Origin: an uncultured Acetobacteraceae bacterium
GTDB lineage: Bacteria; Pseudomonadota; Alphaproteobacteria; Acetobacterales; Acetobacteraceae
Assembly (NCBI GenBank): GCA_903918315.1
Contig: CAIXEA010000114.1
Span: 1-53,144 of the forward strand
DNA length: 53,144 nucleotides
Direction: 5' to 3'
This document shows, one piece after another, positions 7,805 through 15,823 of the stretch. Position 1 is the stretch's first letter. Each line of letters opens with the position of its first letter. Below the pieces are notes generated by a model that ran no database searches, was not told where the DNA came from, and was given only the letters and a program-made list of their open reading frames with translations. The position numbers were made by a program, and so were the translations under genes.

Positions 7805-9205
7805 TCAGGCCACGGGGTCGCCCAGATACTTGCGATAGGCGAGCTTCAACGGCCGTTTCACATGCAGCCGATCGGCCCAGATGCGGAGCACATCCATCGC
7901 GTGGGCCAGATGCGCGGACAGATGCCAGGCCATGTAGCCCAAGGGGTTGCGGCGGAAATAGCGACGGCGGAAACGGCGCCACTGCGCCGCCGTCTTCACC
8001 CCGGAGGCGCCCGCCAGCTTGGCCACGATCGGGCTGAAATGGGGGTAAAGCGCCATGTTGTGCAGTTCCGCCGTCATGAAATTGCCAATCAGGATGGCAT
8101 CGAAATAGCCAAGCCTGACCGACGCCATCAGCGATTTCGCGGGGGCATGGAAGGCGGTGCCGCGCAGCCCGGCGGGTGGTTTGGTCATCGCCTTGTCCGA
8201 CAACCAGATGCGGCGGGTTTCATGCCCGACGGTGAAATCCAGGTAGTCGCAGTAAGGCGGCAGGATCTCGATCGACCGGAAGAAGGCCGACAATTCGCCC
8301 CATTCTGGTTCGGTCAAGGCCGCGGACCAGTCGTCGTCCCCGGTGGCGGTGGTGACCTGGCTGAAATCCGAGGTCTGCTCCGGATGCTTGCGAATGTATT
8401 CGCCGGTATCGAGGTCCACGACGACAAACGGCTCGATGATCGGGATATTGGGCCGCGACCAGTGTGTCACCACGTCGGACCAGCCCACCCGATAGGGATT
8501 GGCCCAGAGCACGTCGGTCCGCACATAGATATGCTGGGAGGCCGAGGACACATAATGCCCAACCCCCAACGCCTCGACGATTCGGGCCAGGGCCCAGACC
8601 ATACCGGGCTTGCGCTGCTCGGGCGGGTCGATCGTCCGCCGACCGGTGGAGTCGACGAGGTTGAACATATCCGCGTCATTGGAACAGAGCGCCGCCGCGT
8701 AGGTCCGCTTCCTCTCGTAGCGGCGGACCAGGTCGCGGATGAACCGTTCCTCCCCGCACAACGGGGAGTCGTTGAGGTCAACGACCAGGCTGTCTCCGGC
8801 CTCAATGATCAGGATGGCATCCTGGTTTTCATTATCCAGGCACATCGCCCGGATACCCGGGGAGAGTTGGCGCCATTGCCGGTAAGGCATGACCTCCACG
8901 CGGAATCCCCGCTTTTCGAGGTAGTTCCTGATATCCGGCGCATAGTGGTCCGGCAGCAGGATGGTCTGTTCCGGCCGAATGAGATCGAGCGAAGGAATGT
9001 GGAAATGGTCGGGATGGCCGTGCGAAATCCACAGATACGCGCTGGCCTGAACCAAGGTGAGTTCGGCCTCCGTCAAGGGGCGATCCAGGCCCCAGCTGCC
9101 GAAATAGCAGGTACCCATCAGCCAAGGATCGGTCGCCAGGACCGGGCGGCCATCCTCACGGAACGCAAGCGTGGCGTTTCCGAGGGTTTCAAAGCTGAAG
9201 CGCAT
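7805..9205 (-). CDS. MBL-fold metallohydrolase
   Basis: From the ATG at 9205 this is a 466-residue protein with a metallo-beta-lactamase fold at the N-terminus. The metal motif SHGHPDH supplies His62, His64, Asp66 and His67. LATDPWLMG matches the early strand of UlaG/phospholipase D-like members. The C-terminal half (about 250-466) is not one I recognise and makes the protein longer than simple MBL hydrolases. I chose this start because GAGG lies about 9 bases upstream. Longer starts at 9223 and 9304 are possible but have weaker signals, and the extra residues look unconserved. It is divergent from the hydantoinase gene. The substrate is unknown. Confidence 0.85.
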   Translation of the reverse strand: MRFSFETLGNATLAFREDGRPVLATDPWLMGTCYFGSWGLDRPLTEAELTLVQASAYLWISHGHPDHFHIPSLDLIRPEQTILLPDHYAPDIRNYLEKRGFRVEVMPYRQWRQLSPGIRAMCLDNENQDAILIIEAGDSLVVDLNDSPLCGEERFIRDLVRRYERKRTYAAALCSNDADMFNLVDSTGRRTIDPPEQRKPGMVWALARIVEALGVGHYVSSASQHIYVRTDVLWANPYRVGWSDVVTHWSRPNIPIIEPFVVVDLDTGEYIRKHPEQTSDFSQVTTATGDDDWSAALTEPEWGELSAFFRSIEILPPYCDYLDFTVGHETRRIWLSDKAMTKPPAGLRGTAFHAPAKSLMASVRLGYFDAILIGNFMTAELHNMALYPHFSPIVAKLAGASGVKTAAQWRRFRRRYFRRNPLGYMAWHLSAHLAHAMDVLRIWADRLHVKRPLKLAYRKYLGDPVA

Positions 9206-9344
9206 GACACCGGCCTCATCCATCTGGGAGCCTGTGTTTGTGCGGCACGGGAGTCGACCGCATTGATGTGGGTCAACCCGGGGGTGTCCCCTTCCGGCCC
9301 ACACTCTGCTATCCCATGATCAACAGATCGCAGGAGATGGGCCT

Positions 9345-11420
9345 ATGTCATCAGCGCGCCTTGCCGTGGATATCGGCGGTACTTTCACCGACCTCGCGCT
9401 GGAGCATGCGGGCGGGCGCACGACCCTCAAGGTCCTGACGACCCCGCATGCGCCGGAACAGGGCGTGATGGCCGGCGTGCGCGCCATCCTGGCCACAACG
9501 GGTATTGCCCCCTACCAGATCGACCTGATCATCCATGGCACGACCCTGGCGACCAACGCGGTGATCGAGCGCAAGGGCGCCAAAACCGCGCTGATCACCA
9601 CAGAGGGGTTCCGCGACGTCATCGCGATGGGCAATGAGAGCCGATATGACCAATATGATCTCAACATCGTGCTGCCCCAGCCGCTCGTTCCCCGCTCGCT
9701 GCGCCTGCCGGTTCCGGAACGGCTGGACAACACCGGCGCCGTGTTGCGCCCGCTCGATGAAGCCGCCGTCCGTGCCCTGATCCCGGTGCTGCAGGCGGAG
9801 GGTGTGGAAAGCATCGCCGTCGGATTCCTCCACGCCTTCGTGAACGGCAATCATGAGCGGCGGGTCCGCGCGATCCTGGCCGAGGCATTGCCCGACATCC
9901 CGGTGTCGCTGTCCTGCGAAGTCTCCCCGGAAATGCGGGAGTGGGAGCGGTTTTCCACCACCGTCGCGAACGCCTATGTGCAGCCGATGATGGCGCGGTA
10001 TCTGCGGCGGCTTGAAGCGGATTTGCGGGGCCTCGGCTGCGCGGCGCCGCTGTTTTTGATGATGTCGGGCGGCGGATTGACGACCATCGAAACAGCCTGC
10101 CGCTTTCCCATCCGGTTGGTGGAATCCGGCCCCGCCGGGGGGGCGATCTTCTCCGCCTTCATCGCGCGCCAATGTGGGCTGGCGCAGGTCCTGTCCTTTG
10201 ATATGGGTGGCACGACCGCCAAAATCTGCCTGATCGACGACTACCAGCCGCAAACCGCGCGCACCTTCGAGGTCGCGCGTGTCGGGCGCTTCCGCAAGGG
10301 ATCCGGCCTGCCGTTGCGCATCCCCGTGATTGAAATGGTGGAAATTGGGGCCGGTGGCGGCTCCATCGCGCATGTCGACGGCTTGGGCCGCATCGCGGTG
10401 GGCCCCGAAAGCGCCGGGGCGGACCCGGGGCCGGCGTGTTACGGCAGAGGCGGCACCAAGCCAGCGGTCACCGACGCCAATCTGACACTGGGCCGCTACG
10501 ACGCCGCCCGTTTCGCGGGCGGCAGCATGCGCCTGGACGGCGGCGCCGCCCATGACGCCTTGCGGAGCGAGGTCGGTGACAAGCTGGGACTCAGCGCGGA
10601 CATGGCCGCGCTGGGCGTGGTGGAAATGGTCGATGAGAACATGGCCAATGCCGCCCGCGTGCATGCCATCGAATCCGGCAAAACCTATGACGGGCGGGTG
10701 CTGATCGCGTTCGGCGGCGGCGGCCCGGTGCACGCCTGCCGCGTCGCCGAGAAAATCGGCATCCGGCGGGTCCTCGTCCCCTCCGGCGCCGGGGTCGGGA
10801 GCGCCATCGGCTTTCTGCGCGCGCCCGTGGGCTATGAGGTCGTGCGCAGCCTGTATCAGCGATTCTCGACCTTTGATGTTGACGCGGTGAACGCGCTTCT
10901 GGATTCTATGCAGGTCGAAGCCATTGCCGCGGTTGAGCCCGGAAGTTTCGGGGCGCCGCTGACAGCGACCCGCACGGCTTATATGCGCTATGTGGGCCAG
11001 GGGCATGAAATACCGGTGCCCCTGCCGGCTGGGGACCTTGGGCCCGATGACGTGGCCTTGATCCGGGCCGCTTACGACCGAGAGTACGCCCGGTTTTATG
11101 ATCGGCCGGTGCCTGGGTCGGATGTGGAAATCATGAGCTATGCCGTGGTGGTGGCAACCGCGACGGAGGACCCCGGACCGGTCGGCGAAACCGGTGATCT
11201 CTTCACACCGTTGGCGGTGGCGGAGCGGTCGCAGATGGTGCGGGACACGGTGACGGGGGTCGTCTCGGAATGGGGCATTTATCCGCGTGCCGGGCTGGCT
11301 GTGGGCGCCCGGGTCGCTGGGCCGGCCATCGTGACGGAGGACGAGACGTCGACGCTGATTGGTCCTGGATGGTCCGCTGTGGTGAACGCGCTGGGGTATC
11401 TGGAGATGGAATTGGAATGA
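9345..11420 (+). CDS. hydantoinase/oxoprolinase subunit A (HyuA-like)
   Basis: The 691-residue protein is a full-length HyuA-type subunit, which uses ATP to open cyclic amides such as hydantoins or 5-oxoproline. It begins with the phosphate-binding motif DIGGTFTDL. HGTTLATNA follows near residue 64, then MSGGGLT, FDMGGTTAK near residue 285 and the glycine-rich GAGGGSIA, all in the usual order. An AGGAG-like site precedes the ATG. HyuA normally works with a HyuB subunit encoded just downstream, but no hyuB is present here: an AT-rich glycosyltransferase island starts about 150 bases after the stop. The partner may be elsewhere, or may have been lost with the insertion. Confidence 0.92.
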   Translation: MSSARLAVDIGGTFTDLALEHAGGRTTLKVLTTPHAPEQGVMAGVRAILATTGIAPYQIDLIIHGTTLATNAVIERKGAKTALITTEGFRDVIAMGNESRYDQYDLNIVLPQPLVPRSLRLPVPERLDNTGAVLRPLDEAAVRALIPVLQAEGVESIAVGFLHAFVNGNHERRVRAILAEALPDIPVSLSCEVSPEMREWERFSTTVANAYVQPMMARYLRRLEADLRGLGCAAPLFLMMSGGGLTTIETACRFPIRLVESGPAGGAIFSAFIARQCGLAQVLSFDMGGTTAKICLIDDYQPQTARTFEVARVGRFRKGSGLPLRIPVIEMVEIGAGGGSIAHVDGLGRIAVGPESAGADPGPACYGRGGTKPAVTDANLTLGRYDAARFAGGSMRLDGGAAHDALRSEVGDKLGLSADMAALGVVEMVDENMANAARVHAIESGKTYDGRVLIAFGGGGPVHACRVAEKIGIRRVLVPSGAGVGSAIGFLRAPVGYEVVRSLYQRFSTFDVDAVNALLDSMQVEAIAAVEPGSFGAPLTATRTAYMRYVGQGHEIPVPLPAGDLGPDDVALIRAAYDREYARFYDRPVPGSDVEIMSYAVVVATATEDPGPVGETGDLFTPLAVAERSQMVRDTVTGVVSEWGIYPRAGLAVGARVAGPAIVTEDETSTLIGPGWSAVVNALGYLEMELE

Positions 11421-11566
11421 GCCGCTTCATGATCCCACGTCGTTTTCCTAAGGTGACATCGGCTGCACGTCGGAAAGCATCGGCACTGTCGCGGGACAAG
11501 GTCTGATGTGCGCGAATACAACGGTGGAGCCGCTGCAATATATCGGCGCGGCTGCCCCGCACTTTT

Positions 11567-12829
11567 ATGGAACTCGTTATGCCTAATTATGCCGAAAACG
11601 CACCAGAATCGGGTAAGGAGATCGAAATTTCATGGGATCCGAGGCGCATCGCCGCGCTGAGTGCCAGGGTTAATGATGTCAATGAGCCAGAATTCGTTCG
11701 GCTTGGGGCAAGGGGTCAATTGGCAGCCGCCGACGGAGATCTGAAATCCGGCGAGCGGGAATTGTTCGAAATGATTCTCAAATTCGGAGAATATTATCCT
11801 GACAACAAACATTTTTTTTCCCACATTATGCAACTCGCCGTGTCAATCAAGAATGCCGAGATCATAGGATTTATTTTGAATAGGCATTTTCATACGTCCG
11901 ATCTATTTTCAGTGCATTTTGAATCAGTCCTGAGCGACTATTCTTGTAATCAGGTAACAGTAAGCCAGACCGGCCAATGCCAGCTTGCCCTCGATCCAGG
12001 TTTGATTGGCAGCGTTGCTGCCGATCATCATATTCAACGATGGATGAGCAGCGGTCCGTTATGGGCATCCTATTGTCAGGGCGAGAATTGGATGCCCGGC
12101 TCGACAATGATGAATTCGGGTGATGCGCCCGCTCTCCCCGGATTGGCATATTGCGGCGCTAATTCGGATTGTTTTCTGGTTCCTGATCCATATTTTTTAT
12201 TATCAAATGGGTACAGTGATTTGCAGAGCAGGTTTGCCATGAAGCGTCGCCCATGGAATGAACGCCAGCCTATCGCATTTTGGCGGGGAGCAAACAGCGG
12301 CCAGAGATTTCAGGATACCAGTTGGGATTCGCTTCCTCGGATTATCTTGTGCAAATTGTCGCAGGCCAACAATACGATCTTGGACGCCAGAATTTCCTGG
12401 ATCGCGCAATTTTGGTCGGAACAGGAATTCAGAGAGATCGAGCAATCCGGACTGGTATCCGGCTCCGTGCCCGAAGAGCGTTTTCTTGACTTTAAATACC
12501 AAATCGACATCGATGGAAATACAAACTCGTGGCCGGGGTTCTATCTAAAGCTGCTTACCGGCAGCCCTGTGCTAAAAGTCGCATCGCCGCATAACTACCG
12601 CCAATGGTACTATGACCGGCTGCGGCCATGGGAGCATTACGTTCCAGTGGCATCGGACCTATCAGACCTGAAGGATGCTATACACTGGCTCCAGACACAT
12701 GATGATAAAGCGCGAGAAATCGGAGCGGCCGGAGAGCAGTTTGCGCTCTCGCTCCGTTACGACGATGAGATTCGTATGGCCGGTGCCAGTATTCGATCCG
12801 CATTTGCCTCTGGTATCACACTACCCTAA
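11567..12829 (+). CDS. GT90 (CAP10-like) glycosyltransferase
   Basis: This 420-residue protein matches glycosyltransferase family 90, whose members (fungal CAP10, animal POGLUT, bacterial O-antigen enzymes) transfer xylose or glucose. Visible family blocks are AFWRGANSG near residue 240, DIDGNTNSWPG near residue 318, LLTGSPVLKV, and LRPWEHYVPV followed by SDLKDAI near residues 350-370. The basic ALSLRYDD tail also fits. The N-terminal 190 residues are less conserved. An alternative ATG four codons in (11579) has a slightly better upstream site. Codon use is AT-rich, unlike the genome average. It is convergent with the GT61 pseudogene, only 19 bases away. A role in building a surface polysaccharide is likely. 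Confidence 0.82.
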   Translation: MELVMPNYAENAPESGKEIEISWDPRRIAALSARVNDVNEPEFVRLGARGQLAAADGDLKSGERELFEMILKFGEYYPDNKHFFSHIMQLAVSIKNAEIIGFILNRHFHTSDLFSVHFESVLSDYSCNQVTVSQTGQCQLALDPGLIGSVAADHHIQRWMSSGPLWASYCQGENWMPGSTMMNSGDAPALPGLAYCGANSDCFLVPDPYFLLSNGYSDLQSRFAMKRRPWNERQPIAFWRGANSGQRFQDTSWDSLPRIILCKLSQANNTILDARISWIAQFWSEQEFREIEQSGLVSGSVPEERFLDFKYQIDIDGNTNSWPGFYLKLLTGSPVLKVASPHNYRQWYYDRLRPWEHYVPVASDLSDLKDAIHWLQTHDDKAREIGAAGEQFALSLRYDDEIRMAGASIRSAFASGITLP

Positions 12830-12848
12830 TGTTTCAGGTGATTTTGGG

Positions 12849-14382
12849 CTACCAGGACGGTTTCGAATGCGGTGTCGCAATAAGGCTCATGACAGAATGC
12901 AGTGCATCCTCCGGTAGATCACTTATCATTTGATTAACCTCGCCTTTTGGCGGTCCCATCCGGCACTCATTGCTGTAGATATAGCCGCCTGGTGAACCTT
13001 CAATACCAAAGTATTTGATTCCAACAATTTCCGCCAAAATCTGTTAATCATAAGTATGAAAACCAGGCGGGAATATCTCAATCACCATGGCATGAGGTGG
13101 TAGCCAAAGGATATTCGTCAGCCCGTTCCCATGTACCCCGATCAGGATATCAACGGAAGCTGTATGCTTGACCTGCTCCGGCCAGGACATTGCTCCAAAG
13201 TCTAATTCGACCATCGATTCCACTCCCCTGGAGATCATCTGAAATAACCGATCCTCGCAGGATTTGGTTAGCGTCCGGGGGGGGGCCGCGATGAACGTAG
13301 GCACACCGTGCCAGGGCGAGTTCAAGCGGTGCGGGCCGCCACTCCCCTACGACCGCCGCCATGACGAGCCGACGCATCTCGGGCATCCAGACGCGCGCTT
13401 CCGTTTGCATTTGATCCAGGAATTTGTTGATACTGGAATGGGATCTAAATCGATCGACCACAAGAATATTATATATCTCAGCACTGTCGTATATTCCGGA
13501 TTTATCCTCTATTATTTCTATATCACCATATATTGCGTCAATCATCTGTTTCTGAACATCATTGGTCAGAGACCCACGCCAAGTCTGGGCGCCAAATACG
13601 ATTCTTGCAATTCGAGCAGACTGCATATATTCTTGATGGAAAGAGAATGCCGCAATGAGTATTTCCATAAAATGGAAATAATGCCCAATATAATTGGGAT
13701 CCCGGACGACAATCGTCACATCTGCGTTCGATTCATTGTGGTCGACAAAACCAGAGCATTGACTCTTGCCCGCTTCCTTCACGTAAGGAACGCCATCGGA
13801 ATCCAATGCGATTTGCCCAGAAGGATAAAACGCTATGGGCAAGTTGCGCGCTGCACCAGCTGATAAAGTCGCATTGCTATTGTATAAATATGGGGCAGGG
13901 CATAATTGAATAGATGGGACCAATACGAAACATTCCCAGTCGTCAGCACGGCTCCGAGAGACCGAGAGGCGCCCATCTGTTTCCGCACACAGAAACACAC
14001 CGTTTGCTGATAGATTACAACTGGTCCCGGTTGCCGTCGCATTGTCTGTCAGACGAAAGCGATAAGCCTGTATGGAAGGCTCACCATGGGCGGGCAATTC
14101 GAGTCGCCGAAGGCGCCCATCAGGTGGGACATACATAAATTCAGCCCAACCACCAGCTGTGACCAGAATGACATTGTGCGGACATTCGCCTTTATGGCCA
14201 TGGCGAAGCTCCCTTTCCGGGAGCTTGAAGAATACCAACGTTCCATGGGCTGTCGTCACCGCACTTCGTTGCCCTTCGGGCCTTAGCCAAAGAGCCGGCT
14301 CTTCTACTGCCGCCACTTGTGATTCCGGCTTCTCAGAGCTTTGGTCCTCAGGAATACCCGCCACCGTATCCGTCATAATCAT
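12849..14382 (-). pseudogene. GT61 glycosyltransferase, frameshifted and interrupted
   Basis: Reading from 14382, which has AGGAGG 10 bases upstream, the first 370 or so residues carry the GT61 (DUF563) features GHYFHFMEI and DSAEIYNILVV. The frame breaks at a run of nine G on the plus strand (13277-13285), read as C9. The C-terminal half continues in the next frame with SVDILIGVHGNGLTNILWL and MVIEIFPPG, the hallmark end of GT61. Removing one C joins the two frames. A TAA at 13044-13046 then interrupts the same frame. Beyond it the homology continues (ILAEIVGIKYFGIEG) to the stop at 12849. Read as it stands the gene is dead or truncated. Phase variation at the C tract is possible, but the second lesion argues for decay. 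Confidence 0.8.
13277..13285. repeat. homopolymer G9/C9 tract in GT61 gene
   Basis: Nine consecutive G on the plus strand (C9 in the coding strand) mark the exact point where the GT61 reading frame changes. Eight C would restore a continuous product across the junction. Tracts like this are slippage-prone and also prone to sequencing error. Confidence 0.85.
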
Positions 14383-14533
14383 CGCTGCCTCCTAAGGAAT
14401 TCCCGATTCATCCGCTATCAGGCCCACTCCCTCGTTCCGGTAGTCTACCTTCTGATCCTGCGGCCCTCACGCGGCGAGCCGCTATTTTAACGAGCGATAT
14501 GAGAACGTCATGACACCCCACCGCACCATCGCG

Positions 14534-15823
14534 CTAAGGATTACCGCGACCGGGCGTCCGACAAACAGCCTCAAGCAAGGTCACCAGCAGGTCCCCCAAT
14601 GCCGAATGACCAGCGTCATCCGGGTGCATTTGGTCGGTGGTAAAATCCGAACGATAGGTCGCATCGAAACCCTCCAGCGACGGTTGACCAAGCAGCGCGG
14701 TCGCATCGATAACGGTCGCGCCACGGCGGGCCATCTCCAAAATCTCCGACCGCAGCCAACGCCAGGGTTCGGTCTGTTCGGGACCCATGCTGTCAGCATC
14801 GCGCGGGAACGGCGTCAGGATCACCGGCTGGACGCCACGCGCCTCACAGTGCTCGATGGCCATCAGCAATCGGGCAAACAGCTGTTCCATCGCGGTGCGC
14901 CCGGCCCGCACGCCATTCACCTCATCGTTATAGGACCAACCGGGCAGTATGGCGTAGGCCGGCTGGACTTCGTCGATCAACTCCAGCATGCGCCGGAACG
15001 ATTGGGCCGACGTCAACCCACCAACCGCCGCGTTGACGAGACCCAGTGGGATGGAACCGAGGTGGTTCCACATCGCCTTGGTGACAGCGCGATAGGCGAA
15101 GCCCGTGAACTGTTCGGTTGTCGACGTCCCTTGCTGGTGACTGTCGCCAACCACCAGCCCGGTCAGACCGCCGCTGCGGGTCAGAAATTGCACAATCGGG
15201 AACACGGAACCGGTGACCAACTGATTTTCCAGCCAGGCGAGGCGTGGTTCTTCGGAAATCAGGTCGTTCACGCGATCGAAATCGAACTTAATGCCTCCGA
15301 TGAACGTCTCGAACCCGTTGTTAACGGCGGTATTGCCCAGCACGGCGCGCATTTGGCCCGCCGCATAGGAAATCGTCTGGCCCGACGGCACGAGGCCGCG
15401 CAGGAACAGCACCCGCAGCCCATCGTTGGCCGAGGCCGGCCCACTCGCGATTGGGGCCCAGTCTGTCCAGGTCCAGGCGACGTCCGTTGTGTCAGGGTTC
15501 AGGCGGGGCCCGACGACAATCTCATCGGTCCCGGCCCCATCGACATTGAGCGTTGGTTCCGATCCCGATTTGCCTTGTTTGAAAGGAATCCATTTGCAAT
15601 CAGTGCTCGGCCGGACGAAATCGTTAAACGAATCCGCCGCGCAGCCGATCACCTTGCTTAACCGCCAGGCCTGGGATGATATATTGGGGAAACCAAGTCG
15701 TACCGCATAAAAATCGTCCGGGCAGCCGATCGTGAGGCAGGCGGTGCCGCCGTCTCCGGCGGTCAAATGCGCCGTTTCAATCCACCCGGAGATCATATAA
15801 CTCGTACGCCTTGAGACCTTCAT
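14534..15823 (-). CDS. SGNH/GDSL hydrolase-like protein
   Basis: The 429-residue protein has an N-terminal beta-rich domain (about 1-210) and a C-terminal SGNH hydrolase domain. The catalytic serine block is VVGDSH near residue 225. An Asn-containing block follows (SYNDE), and the Asp-His pair sits in QMHPDDAGH near residue 400. SGNH enzymes act as esterases or, in polysaccharide clusters, as O-acetyl or acyl transferases. No signal peptide is obvious. Its ATG overlaps the stop of the upstream gene by four bases (15820-15823), so translation is coupled. The N-terminal domain is paralogous to that of the upstream protein. A function in editing or decorating a glycan is inferred from context. 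Confidence 0.75.
   Translation of the reverse strand: MKVSRRTSYMISGWIETAHLTAGDGGTACLTIGCPDDFYAVRLGFPNISSQAWRLSKVIGCAADSFNDFVRPSTDCKWIPFKQGKSGSEPTLNVDGAGTDEIVVGPRLNPDTTDVAWTWTDWAPIASGPASANDGLRVLFLRGLVPSGQTISYAAGQMRAVLGNTAVNNGFETFIGGIKFDFDRVNDLISEEPRLAWLENQLVTGSVFPIVQFLTRSGGLTGLVVGDSHQQGTSTTEQFTGFAYRAVTKAMWNHLGSIPLGLVNAAVGGLTSAQSFRRMLELIDEVQPAYAILPGWSYNDEVNGVRAGRTAMEQLFARLLMAIEHCEARGVQPVILTPFPRDADSMGPEQTEPWRWLRSEILEMARRGATVIDATALLGQPSLEGFDATYRSDFTTDQMHPDDAGHSALGDLLVTLLEAVCRTPGRGNP

Larger units (their letters stand above)
11421..13900. other. AT-rich, probably transferred segment
   Basis: Base composition drops sharply just after the hydantoinase gene. By direct count 11821-11880 has 24 G or C in 60, and 13501-13560 only 18 in 60, whereas genes on both sides are clearly GC-rich. 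The segment holds the GT90 gene and most of the broken GT61 gene. The switch back to high GC occurs inside the N-terminal part of the GT61 gene, near 13900-14100. Composition of this kind suggests recent acquisition. I see no flanking integrase, tRNA or direct repeats. Confidence 0.7.

Noticed and set aside
6459-9319. Long open frames antisense to the MFS and MBL genes (6459-7982 minus, 7637-9319 plus)
   Set aside because: They have low-complexity composition and no recognisable motifs, while the opposite strands carry full families.
9351-11006. 551-codon frame antisense to the hydantoinase gene
   Set aside because: Shadow frame; the plus strand encodes a complete HyuA with all motifs.
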